From: Treponema socranskii subsp. paredis ATCC 35535
Lineage (GTDB): Bacteria > Spirochaetota > Spirochaetia > Treponematales > Treponemataceae
Assembly: GCA_000413015.1 (NCBI GenBank)
Contig: KE332515.1
Coordinates: 343,082 to 407,081, forward strand
Length of the DNA: 64,000 bases
Direction of reading: 5' to 3'
Shown: piece after piece, positions 27,697-36,035 of the stretch
Numbering within the stretch: the stretch's first letter is position 1
Layout: each line of letters starts with the position of its first letter
Program-made: the position numbers and the translations under genes
The notes under the pieces: model-generated
Seen by the model: only the letters and a program-made list of their open reading frames with translations
Database searches by the model: none
Told to the model about the DNA's origin: nothing

Positions 27697-27723
27697 AAAA
27701 AGTATAAATATTTTTTATACTTT
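27697..27723 (+). terminator. AT-rich hairpin after the small secreted gene
   Basis: An 11-bp perfect inverted repeat, AAAAGTATAAA (27697-27707) and TTTATACTTTT (27713-27723), with a 5-nt loop, 30 bp after the stop. The stem is weak but ends in T residues; terminator function is plausible. Confidence 0.5.
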
Positions 27724-27804
27724 TGACTAGAAATACGTATCTTTTATCTGTGATTTCTTTGTTTTGACCTCCGGTGCTCTTACCGTGATCCGGCTTCGCG
27801 CGTG

Positions 27805-27833
27805 TTGTAAAAAAGACGCTATCGTGATACTAT
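27805..27833 (+). promoter_or_regulatory. Promoter of the DUF212/Rnf-like operon, probably leaderless
   Basis: TTGTAA (27805-27810), a 17-bp spacer and TACTAT (27828-27833). The predicted start near 27840 falls exactly on the ATG of the first gene. Confidence 0.65.
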
Positions 27834-27839
27834 AGGAAT

Positions 27840-28322
27840 ATGTTGCTGTCGGTAAAAGAACAACTGAAACTTTTTTTAGCGAATCCTATTTTTTTGGCGT
27901 GCATTTGCAGCTGGTTTTGTTCGCAGTTTTTAAAAACGATCATTGCACTGCTGTCTCATAAAATCCGCAGCTTGTCCGTACTCTTTGAAATGATGGTGTG
28001 GCGGACGGGCAGCCTTCCGTCAAGTCATTCCGCAATCGTTGCGGCTTTGACGACGTCCATCGGTTTTCATTCGGGAATTCATTCCGACGTATTCATTTTA
28101 TCGCTGTGTTTTTTGCTCGTAACCGTCCGCGATGCGCTCGGAGTGAGAAGGGCGAACGGTATTCAGGCGAAGCGATTGAACGAAATCGGCAAAGAGCTCA
28201 ACCGTCAAAATATCGTCGCGTATACTCCGATAAAAGAAGTGCAGGGGCATACTCCGCTCGAAGTCATCGCAGGACTTCTTATCGGTTTTTCGATCGGATT
28301 TGCATTTTCATTGCTGCAGTAG
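27840..28322 (+). CDS. Divergent PAP2-family (DUF212, YuiD-like) membrane protein
   Basis: Protein of 160 residues with three or four hydrophobic helices. The PAP2-like signatures are WRTGSLPSSHSAIVAAL and EVQGHTPLEVIAGLLIG, matching the divergent PAP2/DUF212 family (YuiD type). Family members are suspected lipid- or isoprenoid-phosphate phosphatases, but the activity is not well established. It is the first gene of the operon leading into the Rnf-like cluster, 5 bp before the next gene. No Shine-Dalgarno is present. Confidence 0.82.
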   Translation: MLLSVKEQLKLFLANPIFLACICSWFCSQFLKTIIALLSHKIRSLSVLFEMMVWRTGSLPSSHSAIVAALTTSIGFHSGIHSDVFILSLCFLLVTVRDALGVRRANGIQAKRLNEIGKELNRQNIVAYTPIKEVQGHTPLEVIAGLLIGFSIGFAFSLLQ

Positions 28323-28327
28323 AGATT

Positions 28328-29725
28328 ATGACCCCGGTAAAAAAAATAATAATTTTTTGCAGTATTGCCGCAGTTTTATTTTTTATTCCGCTTGTTTTTC
28401 GAAGCGTGCCGTCGGGAAATTTATGGAAAGGTTACCGCATCGTATATGTCGATGACACGGCGGACGAAGATTATGTATCAGGTATTTTAAAAAACGCAGG
28501 ATGCGAAAACGTCATAAGCCTCGCCTCGCAAAAGTTTCCCGTTATGCTTCCCGTCGATTCGGTCGAACGCTCTCTCGCCCTCGCTTCGGCCGATGAAGAC
28601 GGCTACCTTGCAAAAAGAAGGGCTTACTTTTTCGATAAGGGAAATCGATATCGCCTTTATTATATCGAAGACCGCTATGAAGAGCTTGCCGAAGATGCGC
28701 TTCGCGTTTTTCGGAACGCAGGTGTGGATGCGGGACTCGACACGCAAAGCGTATATCCTTTTATCGTGCCGCTTGTCTGTACCGCATTTGCGCTTCTTTT
28801 ATGCGTTCTTTCTTCGCATCGTCTCCTCTTTTTTGTAACGGCGGTATTTCCGCTTTCGTTTACCGCATGTGTGCCGTTTTATTCTGCGGCATCGGCCGGC
28901 TGTCTTCTTCTGTATGCGCTTTTTATTGCGCTCAGACTTTGGAAGAGGCGCGGCGCTTTTTCTTTTATTAAAACGGATATTTCCGTGATTGCATTTTCCG
29001 CCGCCGCTTTTGCACTTGCATGTATATCGTCGCTGAGATGCGCATTGCTTTTTACTGCGGCCGCGGGGGGCATCGTATCTGCGCTTTTTGCGTTTTCCGA
29101 AGCGGAAAAGTTGTACGAAGCGCGCTACCGTTTTAAACCCGTTCCGATACGGCCTGCGCGGGAAATGCCGCTTTTTACGAAAAAGATAATGCACGCAGCC
29201 GCCGCTTGTGCGTCGAGTATCGCAGTTTTTTTGGCCGCATCTCTTTTTTCGAGCTTTTCAACCGCTTTCGCCGCATCTCCTTTTTCAAGCGCGGCTCAGC
29301 TCGAATTTCCTTCTGCGACTGCACGATCGATGACGGGAAGTTTTCCGACGCTCAACGAATATGTCGCATGGTGCTGGAATACGAAAACCGCGCCGTACCG
29401 TTCCATTTACGATCAAAAAAAATACGACAAAAATCCGAAATCCGGAGACAGCGTCGTCTTTCCCCGTTTTTCCGACAGCGAAAAGGGTATTTCCGCGACG
29501 AACGTTTCCATGATTTTCGATAAAAGTTTTTACGATGCGTCCGTCGGCGATATCGATGCGCTGCCGTATCCCGCCGTTGAAAAACTGATAAAAGTGCAAG
29601 GAGAAAATGCGCATGCGGGTTATGCGTTTTCGATTTCGGGAGGCGGGGGACTTTTGCATACGCTGCTTATAATCTTTGCGCTTTGTATGCCCTCTCTTTT
29701 TTTTGTACGGAGTAAACTGCGATGA
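28328..29725 (+). CDS. Membrane protein of the Rnf-like operon, unknown function
   Basis: Protein of 465 residues. An N-terminal membrane anchor (residues 5-23) is followed by an extracytoplasmic domain of about 120 residues. A cluster of hydrophobic helices (about 145-260), a second helix near 290-310, and another extracytoplasmic stretch of about 110 residues come next. A final C-terminal helix completes the protein. No family recognised. Its stop overlaps the ATG of the RnfC-like gene (ATGA), so stoichiometric production with the Rnf-like subunits is likely; it may be an accessory subunit. The ATG at 28328 is chosen for fit with the upstream stop; the frame is open further upstream. Confidence 0.65.
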   Translation: MTPVKKIIIFCSIAAVLFFIPLVFRSVPSGNLWKGYRIVYVDDTADEDYVSGILKNAGCENVISLASQKFPVMLPVDSVERSLALASADEDGYLAKRRAYFFDKGNRYRLYYIEDRYEELAEDALRVFRNAGVDAGLDTQSVYPFIVPLVCTAFALLLCVLSSHRLLFFVTAVFPLSFTACVPFYSAASAGCLLLYALFIALRLWKRRGAFSFIKTDISVIAFSAAAFALACISSLRCALLFTAAAGGIVSALFAFSEAEKLYEARYRFKPVPIRPAREMPLFTKKIMHAAAACASSIAVFLAASLFSSFSTAFAASPFSSAAQLEFPSATARSMTGSFPTLNEYVAWCWNTKTAPYRSIYDQKKYDKNPKSGDSVVFPRFSDSEKGISATNVSMIFDKSFYDASVGDIDALPYPAVEKLIKVQGENAHAGYAFSISGGGGLLHTLLIIFALCMPSLFFVRSKLR

Positions 29726-31122
29726 AGATGATTCCCGTCATACACACAAACGAAGGAAATCTCGTTAAACGCGCCGTAAACGGTTTTTTGCAGCCGGTCG
29801 TGACCGTTCCCTTGCTGCATGAAACGTATGGGGATCTCGTTTGTCTCGTTCATCCCGGCGACCGCGTGCGCGAAGGGGAAACCATTGCGGTTCCTTCTTC
29901 TTCTCATCCCCTCCGCTCGGGTGCAAAGGTTCACTCAAGCGTACCGGGTATCGTCGAAGATATCGTTTCATGTGTCAGTCCGAACGGACGTGAAGAGCGC
30001 GCGGTACGGATACGGCTTGCCGGAAGATTTTCATATCTTGGGAAAAAGTGCTTTTCCGAAAATTGGCGTTCTCTTCCTCCTTCGGAAATAATTCGGAAAA
30101 TTGCGGATTCGGGCGTCATAAATACTTTCGATACGACTGAGCCTGTTTCTCTTGCATCTCAAATAGAAGATACGGAAATGAAAGAGAGAAACGTGCTCGT
30201 CGTGCGCCTCTACGACGACGATCCCAAGCGCATTACCGATTCCTTTTTATCGAAATCGTTTTTTGACGATATCAAAACGGGTGCCTTTATCGTTTCCCGC
30301 GCTCTCGGAGGGGCGGGTATCGTTTTTGTATACGATGCCGAAAACATGCAAAAGAGCGCGAGGGCGGAAAAGAATGGAAAGCCGGGTGAAAAATCTTCGG
30401 CACAATCGGACGGAAAAAACGCTTCGAGTGAAAAAGAAGATCGGAGTTTTATGAACGTCGAAGGTGCTCCGGCTCCGGTATGTTTCGTTCCCGTCGATAT
30501 AACCGAATATCCTGCCGGTTTCCGCAATGAAATAATCGACGCCGTAAAAAAATCGGCAAAAGAAAAACCGTTTAATAAAATCTCAGCCGCATGCGTTTTT
30601 GTCGATGCGGCATCGATGATTGCGGTAAACAATGCGATTTGCTTCGGCATACCGTCGGTCGAACAGTATGTACATGTTTCAGGCGAATGCATACCGGCGG
30701 AAGCTCTTATGAAAGTACGCGTCGGAACGACGATGCGCTACCTTGCCGAACAATGCGGCGGATTAAAGCGTTCTTCCGCAGCCGTCGTCGTAAACGGTCT
30801 CATGCTCGGAAGTTTTTGTGCAAGCCTTGACGCTCCGGTGACGAAATACGTAAAATCGGTTTCATTTCTTTCTGCACACCGTATTCCCGATCGGAATGAG
30901 CAGCCGTGCGTACGCTGCGGCGAATGTCGTCTCGTCTGTCCCCGTCATCTGTCGCCGGACATATTGTACCGGCATGCATCGGGCGGTGCGGAAGCGCAAA
31001 AAGAATATATCGACTCGGCGGTATTGTGTTCGGGGTGCGGACTGTGCAATTCGGTGTGTCCCTCACGGCTTCCGATAAGCCAGGCGATAACACGAATGCG
31101 GCATACGGGAGAATCGCTATGA
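29722..31122 (+). CDS. RnfC-like subunit with two 4Fe-4S motifs
   Basis: Protein of 466 residues resembling RnfC/NqrA. The N-terminal barrel-sandwich segment is recognisable (VKRAVNGFLQPVVTVPLLH). A central SLBB-like part follows. The C-terminus carries two ferredoxin motifs, CVRCGECRLVCP and CSGCGLCNSVCP. The Gly-rich GGAGFPT loop and the NGAECEP segment that bind FMN/NADH in canonical RnfC are not recognisable; corresponding positions read ADSGVINTFD and VVRLYDDDP. A low-complexity Lys/Glu/Ser stretch lies near residues 215-240. Both ends overlap the neighbouring genes. Confidence 0.82.
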   Translation: MKMIPVIHTNEGNLVKRAVNGFLQPVVTVPLLHETYGDLVCLVHPGDRVREGETIAVPSSSHPLRSGAKVHSSVPGIVEDIVSCVSPNGREERAVRIRLAGRFSYLGKKCFSENWRSLPPSEIIRKIADSGVINTFDTTEPVSLASQIEDTEMKERNVLVVRLYDDDPKRITDSFLSKSFFDDIKTGAFIVSRALGGAGIVFVYDAENMQKSARAEKNGKPGEKSSAQSDGKNASSEKEDRSFMNVEGAPAPVCFVPVDITEYPAGFRNEIIDAVKKSAKEKPFNKISAACVFVDAASMIAVNNAICFGIPSVEQYVHVSGECIPAEALMKVRVGTTMRYLAEQCGGLKRSSAAVVVNGLMLGSFCASLDAPVTKYVKSVSFLSAHRIPDRNEQPCVRCGECRLVCPRHLSPDILYRHASGGAEAQKEYIDSAVLCSGCGLCNSVCPSRLPISQAITRMRHTGESL

Positions 31123-32195
31123 ATGATATGACTGACGCATTTTTCAAAAAGAAAAAACCGCTGCGGCCTTTTTTGTATCTTTCGCCGTCGGCTCAAAATA
31201 TTTCGCTCGTTTCGCTGTGTTTGCTGTCGCTGCAAGTGCTTATGCTTGCACTTACCGAAAGCTGGAGCTCTCTTATCGTCATAGGCGCTTCTCTGTCGGG
31301 ATTTATCGGAGCCGATTTGCTTCATGCAAAACTCGTATCGTCTTCCCGCTTTTCTTTCGTTTCCGCAATTTTTCAGGGAATCGTTACGGGTATGATTCTT
31401 CCGTCGACTTTTCATCCCGTGACGGTTTTTTGCATCGCATTTTCTACGATGCTTTTAATAAAATATCTTTCCGGAAATTTTGCGGATCATTGGATAAACT
31501 CCGCCGTTCTCGCCGTCGCTCTCGCATGGATCGTCGGTATGAGCGCATTTCCGGAAAATCCTTTGACGAAAGACATATTGCAGATTAAAAATCCGTCCTA
31601 TATTTTAATTCAAAACGGAGTATTTCCGATTATGAACGGAGACAGATCGGTGACCGAAGCGCTCAACAATACGATATTCGGTTTTGCCAATATTTCTATT
31701 CCCGAAGGTTATATTTCGCTTTTGTGGGATACCCATTCTGTGATTCCCGCATTCCGCTTCAATACGCTCACGCTTTTGGCATCCGTCGTTTTATTTGCTT
31801 CGGGTATGCAGAGTCTTCTCATTCCGGCTTCGTTTGCAGCCGTTTACACTCTCCTTGTCCGCTTCGTTTCCCCCTTTTTTACGGGAGCTATGGCGGGGCA
31901 GGGCGATATGATTTTATCGCTGTGTACCGGAGGCACTCTTTTTTGCGCCGTTTTCGTCGTGCAGCAGTACGGCACGGTGCCGCTTTCAAAAAACGGAAAA
32001 ATACTCTACGGTATTCTGGCAGGCATTTTCGCCTTTGCGATCGCCGGCTGCGGTACTTCTTCGGCGGGAATGATTTTTGCGGTTTTGTGCGCGAATATCG
32101 TTTCGCCTCTTATTCAGGCTGCCGAAGACAGGAGAGATGTGTCCCGTCTTCGTGCAATGCTCTCGTCGCTCCGAAGAGAAAAGGATTCAAGATGA
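31119..32195 (+). CDS. RnfD-like membrane subunit
   Basis: Integral membrane protein of 358 residues of the NqrB/RnfD family, with about nine or ten helices. RnfD is normally flavinylated by ApbE on a Thr in a D-x-x-(S/T)-x-A-T motif. Here the region reads GDRSVTEALNN, leaving a plausible but non-canonical target Thr. The ATG overlaps the previous stop as ATGA. It is inferred to form part of the ion-translocating core. Confidence 0.8.
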   Translation: MNDMTDAFFKKKKPLRPFLYLSPSAQNISLVSLCLLSLQVLMLALTESWSSLIVIGASLSGFIGADLLHAKLVSSSRFSFVSAIFQGIVTGMILPSTFHPVTVFCIAFSTMLLIKYLSGNFADHWINSAVLAVALAWIVGMSAFPENPLTKDILQIKNPSYILIQNGVFPIMNGDRSVTEALNNTIFGFANISIPEGYISLLWDTHSVIPAFRFNTLTLLASVVLFASGMQSLLIPASFAAVYTLLVRFVSPFFTGAMAGQGDMILSLCTGGTLFCAVFVVQQYGTVPLSKNGKILYGILAGIFAFAIAGCGTSSAGMIFAVLCANIVSPLIQAAEDRRDVSRLRAMLSSLRREKDSR

Positions 32196-32659
32196 CCGAA
32201 CGATTTTCAAAAGAAGCTCTGCAGGAATACGGTATTTTTGCGGGAAGTATGGTATTGCTTGTCCTTATACTTTCCGTAACGATAATTTTCACAAAGGGGA
32301 TGTGGCGCGAAGGTCTTAAATCCGAAGTTTCCCGCGTACTTGAAGAAAGCGGAGGCGGAGTGTGGAGAGTAGGGGATTTTATCGATTTCGATTCTTCACT
32401 TTCTTTGTCCGCCGCGTGTTTCAGAGCGACGAGTAAAAATGAAAGCGGTTATGTCTGCGTCGTGCGCATACAAACGATATACGGTCCCGTTCCCGCCGTC
32501 TTTATTTTAAATGAACGCTATGCCGCGCGCTTTGCCGGTGTTGCGGGATTGCACGGAAGCATAGAGCGTGCGATTGAAAACGGAGCGGCGAAAAGCCAAA
32601 TCCGCTATTGGGCGGAACGTATTTCCCGTATTGTGCGCGAAAAGGAGGAAAACTCGTAA
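32192..32659 (+). CDS. RnfG-like subunit lacking the flavinylation motif
   Basis: Protein of 155 residues, about 50 shorter than typical RnfG. One N-terminal helix (MVLLVLILSVTIIF) anchors an extracytoplasmic domain. The family's SGATxTS FMN-attachment motif is not present; the corresponding C-terminal area reads HGSIERAIENGAAKS. The assignment rests mainly on position between RnfD and RnfE homologs and on topology. It overlaps both neighbours (ATGA at the start, TAATG at the end). Confidence 0.6.
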   Translation: MTERFSKEALQEYGIFAGSMVLLVLILSVTIIFTKGMWREGLKSEVSRVLEESGGGVWRVGDFIDFDSSLSLSAACFRATSKNESGYVCVVRIQTIYGPVPAVFILNERYAARFAGVAGLHGSIERAIENGAAKSQIRYWAERISRIVREKEENS

Positions 32660-33276
32660 TGCATAAGAGATTCGTTTCGATTTATTTTTCGGCTTCGCTT
32701 GCCTGTATGATTCCTTTTCCCGGCCGCTTTGCATACGGTATTATCCTCGCCGTAGAACTTTTCGTCCTCGTTTTCGGTGCGACATTGTTTCGTGCCGCAA
32801 TAGGAAAGCTCGAATTCGTGCGCAGCGGAAATCTTTTTTTTATGGTCTTTGTCATATTTCTTACGATGCTTTTCCGCCAGATTCTCGCAGCCCTTTTTCC
32901 TATCGCCGCCCTCAGTGCGGGCTTTGCCCTTTATGTGCCTGCAATTTCCGCGTTTACCGCAGGCTTTTTTTCGGAAAATGAAAAAGAAAGCGGAAAATCG
33001 ATTTTAAAACGAAACGTCTTTTATACGGCGATTTTTTGCGCTTTCGTACTTGTGTTTTTTTTACTGCGCGATATCGTCGGTTTCGGAACGATTACCTATA
33101 TCACGGCGCGCGGCATTGCGGAAAAAGTGCTTTTTGATTCGGAGCGAGTTGCTTTCGCTTCTTTTTTTGCGACTCTTCCCGGAGTCCTTCTTTCGCTTTC
33201 GCTTATCGCCTTCGTCCATGCGTTTGTCGCGTCAAAATCCATGCGTGAAAAAAAAACGGAGATGAACCGTGATTGA
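32659..33276 (+). CDS. RnfE/RnfA-family membrane subunit (first)
   Basis: Protein of 205 residues with six hydrophobic helices in the pattern of RnfA/RnfE (NqrD/E). In canonical members, membrane-embedded Cys residues in GxCPxLxV and NC motifs coordinate a [2Fe-2S] cluster. Here one N-terminal Cys is seen (SLACMIPFP) and the second motif has no Cys. A strong AAGGAGG precedes the ATG. Confidence 0.72.
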   Translation: MHKRFVSIYFSASLACMIPFPGRFAYGIILAVELFVLVFGATLFRAAIGKLEFVRSGNLFFMVFVIFLTMLFRQILAALFPIAALSAGFALYVPAISAFTAGFFSENEKESGKSILKRNVFYTAIFCAFVLVFFLLRDIVGFGTITYITARGIAEKVLFDSERVAFASFFATLPGVLLSLSLIAFVHAFVASKSMREKKTEMNRD

Positions 33277-33835
33277 TATTCTGTTTTACTATGTGTTTTA
33301 TTCTTCCGCAGTTTTATTTTACGGTATCGGTTTTCGCCGTGCGGCCGCTTTGAGCGTGTCGTCTTTCGATAAAAGCGTTTTCCGTCCCGCCGTCCGATGC
33401 GGCTTTGCGGCTCTCGCTTCGACGTTTTTAACGGCGCTTATTACGGAAAAACTTTTCTCTCCGCTCGGCATTGCCGAACTCTTTCCGCTTCCGGCTTTTT
33501 TTATACTTGCCGCAGTTGCCGCCGGCACGGGAATAGTTTTACCGGCTAAAGCGGTATTGCAGACAAAGGAATTCGCCGTTTCATATCTTATCGTTCTCCT
33601 TGCGCTTTTCGAAAGCTCGCGGCTTTTCGATGCCGTTTTTACAGCTGCAAGCTGTATGCTTTCATTCGTATTTGTGATCCCCGTTTTATCCGCCGTTCGA
33701 TACAGAATCGATATCGCGCGTTCAAAAAACGAAAAAGCGGCACGGGGCATGCTCATCATGATCGTTTCGGCAATTCTCATAATAGCCTGCAGCGCGTGGA
33801 ACGTTTCCTGGCTCAACGATTATTTTGTGCGCTGA
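33269..33835 (+). CDS. RnfA/RnfE-family membrane subunit (second)
   Basis: Protein of 188 residues with six predicted helices, paralogous in topology to the preceding gene. The N-terminal motif region reads VLFYGIGFRRAA without the Cys of the canonical [2Fe-2S] ligand; the three Cys in the protein lie elsewhere. The start is GTG, overlapping the previous gene by 8 bp. It is the last gene of the operon; no RnfB homolog occurs before or after it. Confidence 0.7.
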   Translation: MIDILFYYVFYSSAVLFYGIGFRRAAALSVSSFDKSVFRPAVRCGFAALASTFLTALITEKLFSPLGIAELFPLPAFFILAAVAAGTGIVLPAKAVLQTKEFAVSYLIVLLALFESSRLFDAVFTAASCMLSFVFVIPVLSAVRYRIDIARSKNEKAARGMLIMIVSAILIIACSAWNVSWLNDYFVR

Positions 33836-33915
33836 CGTTTCGGCGCCGGAAATATTTTTTATATCGATAAATCCGAAGCTCGAAAAAAATTGAAAAGTAA
33901 ATTCTTAAATTAGTA

Positions 33916-33945
33916 TTGAAAAATGTAAAAAAAGGACTTTAAAAT
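33916..33945 (+). promoter_or_regulatory. Probable promoter of the GH57-like gene
   Basis: TTGAAA (33916-33921), an 18-bp spacer and TAAAAT (33940-33945), in an AT-rich spacer. A second -10-like TATAAA lies at 33959-33964. Confidence 0.45.
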
Positions 33946-33991
33946 ATGGCAAAGATGGTATAAAATAAGCGAAAGGAGTTTTAAAGCCAAA

Positions 33992-36013
33992 GTGAAGGCG
34001 ATGTGTATCTGTTTCGGCCTCGAGTCAACACCGGCCGGCAAGGCGGTTTCCGTCTGTGAAAACGATTATGCGGATGTATATAAACCGGCTGCGAAATTTT
34101 TATACGCCCATCCGGATTTCCGCATGGCTTTTTCATTTACCGGAAACGAATTGCAGTTTTTCAAAAAAAAACATCCCGAATTTCTTGCGCTTTTGCAGGA
34201 ACTCATTTCTCGCAGGCAGATCGAAGTTTTCGGCGGAGGATTTTACAATCCCGTTTTTCCGCTTTTGTATCCCAAAGATCGTACCGATCAAATCGAATTG
34301 CTTTCAGCCGAAATCCGGCAGACGCTCGGCAAGCGGCCTCGAGGCATGACGCTGTGCGCTTCGAGCTGGGATGCGTCGCTTGTAACGAGCTTTCAAACCA
34401 GCGGCATGGAATACCTCGCGCTCGACAGTTCCCTTATTCCTCCCGCAAAGCAGTGCTATCTGCCGGTTATCATGTTCGACCGCGGTAAATCCGTGACGAT
34501 AGTTCCCGTCTATAAAAAACACAAACCCGTTTCCGACGTTTCACCGGAAGAGTATTTGACTTCCTTATTCACCGCCGTTAAAAAAACTTCACGGGGAGAC
34601 GCATACGACGATTTCGCTTCGGAGCGTTTTGTCGACATTCACTTCACGCATGAGGAGTTCAAAAAACTTTTGCATTCGGGTTATCTGCAAAAACTTTCCG
34701 AATGCGCTTGTGCAAACTTTTCCGATACGCTGCGATTTTCATATCCGGGCGCATATTTGAAAACGGCGGACGCGAGGGTGCCCGCTTTTATCACGGCGGG
34801 CATCGACGCGGATATCGCACAGTGGGCGAAAACGCCGTATATTCAGGTTTCCAAAAACGACGGCTATCCCGTTACGATTTACGATTTTCTCCAAACCTAT
34901 TCCGAAAGCCGCTCGCTTTCGAACAGAATGCTCTACGTAAGTATGCTCGTAAATCAGTGCCACGGCGATAAAGCGCGCAAAAAAGTAGCTCGTGAAAAAC
35001 TTTGGGAAGCTCAAAGCGGCGGAGGTTTCGTATATACGGGGTCTATGTTTCCCGTATGCGCTTCATACCGTACGAAGGCCTTTAAAAATCTTTCCGAAGC
35101 TGAAACGATCATACGCGAATGCAGCGATTTCGAAGAATCGGCTTCACGCTTCGACTATAACGCCGACGGTATCGACGAATATATGTTCCGTATGGCGGGG
35201 TTTACCGCATGCATAACGAGGGAAGGCGGAGCGCTTTCCGAACTCGACGTCATGCAGGGATCGGGGAATTATGCGGACAATTTGAAGCGCGTGGAAGCTT
35301 TTGACGGTTTGAGCGACGCTTACACAAGATCTTTTTTTATCGATTATGCGTTTTCCGACTCGGATGTAAAAGAATACGTAAAAGGCAAATCTCTGCCGGA
35401 AACTTCGTTTGCAAACAATCGGTACGCGGAGCAAAAATTTTCTCCGCAGCATAAAGAAGTCCAGCTTTTTTCTTCGATCGAACTCGGTGAAAAAAAGCAG
35501 GCGCTTTCCGTACGTAAAAAATACGGCGCGAACGCGAACGGCTTTACGCTGCAGTACATCGTCAAAAACGAAAGCAAAGATGCGCTTCGAACGAATTTTA
35601 TCGTCGAATCGAATGTCGCTCAAACGAATTACGATGCGGAGGGATTTACTCCGTATACGATCGAAATCGCTTCGGGAGATAAAAAATTTGAAAGCGATTC
35701 GACAAAAGCGTCCTCATCTCTTGCTCCGTCGGGCGTTCTTTCGGACGTTTCAGCCGTTCAAATCTCCGATTCCGAGAATTCGCTTTCGTTTGTGTTCGAA
35801 CCGAACGAAAGCTGCGGTTTTTCGTTTATGCCGATCGTATTTCACCGCCCCGAAAAAGCCGGCGGCAAAGCCGTTCCCGCAGCGATGACGCTCTGTGCTG
35901 CGATGCACTGGGCGGTCGAACTCGAGCCGGGTATGGAAACGGAAAAGACCGTAAATTTCAGCATTATCGCCATGAAGCGAAAACGCACAAAGGCCGAAAA
36001 AAAAGGCAAGTGA
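33992..36013 (+). CDS. GH57-family glucanotransferase-like protein, catalytic residues altered
   Basis: Protein of 673 residues with the architecture of GH57 4-alpha-glucanotransferases. A TIM-like barrel opens with CFGLESTP and contains QELISRRQIEVFGGGF (conserved region 2). A middle domain and a C-terminal beta-sandwich (residues about 390-670) follow. The conserved region normally reading WLTERVWEPE, whose Glu is the nucleophile, here reads TLCASSWDAS. The acid/base region DDGEKFG appears as DFASERFV. Both catalytic carboxylates therefore seem absent. The start is GTG with AAAGGAG 13 nt upstream. It may be a glycan-binding or regulatory relic. Confidence 0.7.
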   Translation: MKAMCICFGLESTPAGKAVSVCENDYADVYKPAAKFLYAHPDFRMAFSFTGNELQFFKKKHPEFLALLQELISRRQIEVFGGGFYNPVFPLLYPKDRTDQIELLSAEIRQTLGKRPRGMTLCASSWDASLVTSFQTSGMEYLALDSSLIPPAKQCYLPVIMFDRGKSVTIVPVYKKHKPVSDVSPEEYLTSLFTAVKKTSRGDAYDDFASERFVDIHFTHEEFKKLLHSGYLQKLSECACANFSDTLRFSYPGAYLKTADARVPAFITAGIDADIAQWAKTPYIQVSKNDGYPVTIYDFLQTYSESRSLSNRMLYVSMLVNQCHGDKARKKVAREKLWEAQSGGGFVYTGSMFPVCASYRTKAFKNLSEAETIIRECSDFEESASRFDYNADGIDEYMFRMAGFTACITREGGALSELDVMQGSGNYADNLKRVEAFDGLSDAYTRSFFIDYAFSDSDVKEYVKGKSLPETSFANNRYAEQKFSPQHKEVQLFSSIELGEKKQALSVRKKYGANANGFTLQYIVKNESKDALRTNFIVESNVAQTNYDAEGFTPYTIEIASGDKKFESDSTKASSSLAPSGVLSDVSAVQISDSENSLSFVFEPNESCGFSFMPIVFHRPEKAGGKAVPAAMTLCAAMHWAVELEPGMETEKTVNFSIIAMKRKRTKAEKKGK

Positions 36014-36026
36014 GTGCCGCCTTTTT
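36000..36026. terminator. Bidirectional terminator between convergent genes
   Basis: AAAAAGGC (36000-36007) pairs with GCCTTTTT (36019-36026) around an 11-nt loop that contains the stop codon of the GH57-like gene. T-runs follow the stem on both strands, serving it and the convergent receptor gene. Confidence 0.7.
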
Positions 36027-36035
36027 CGTATATTT

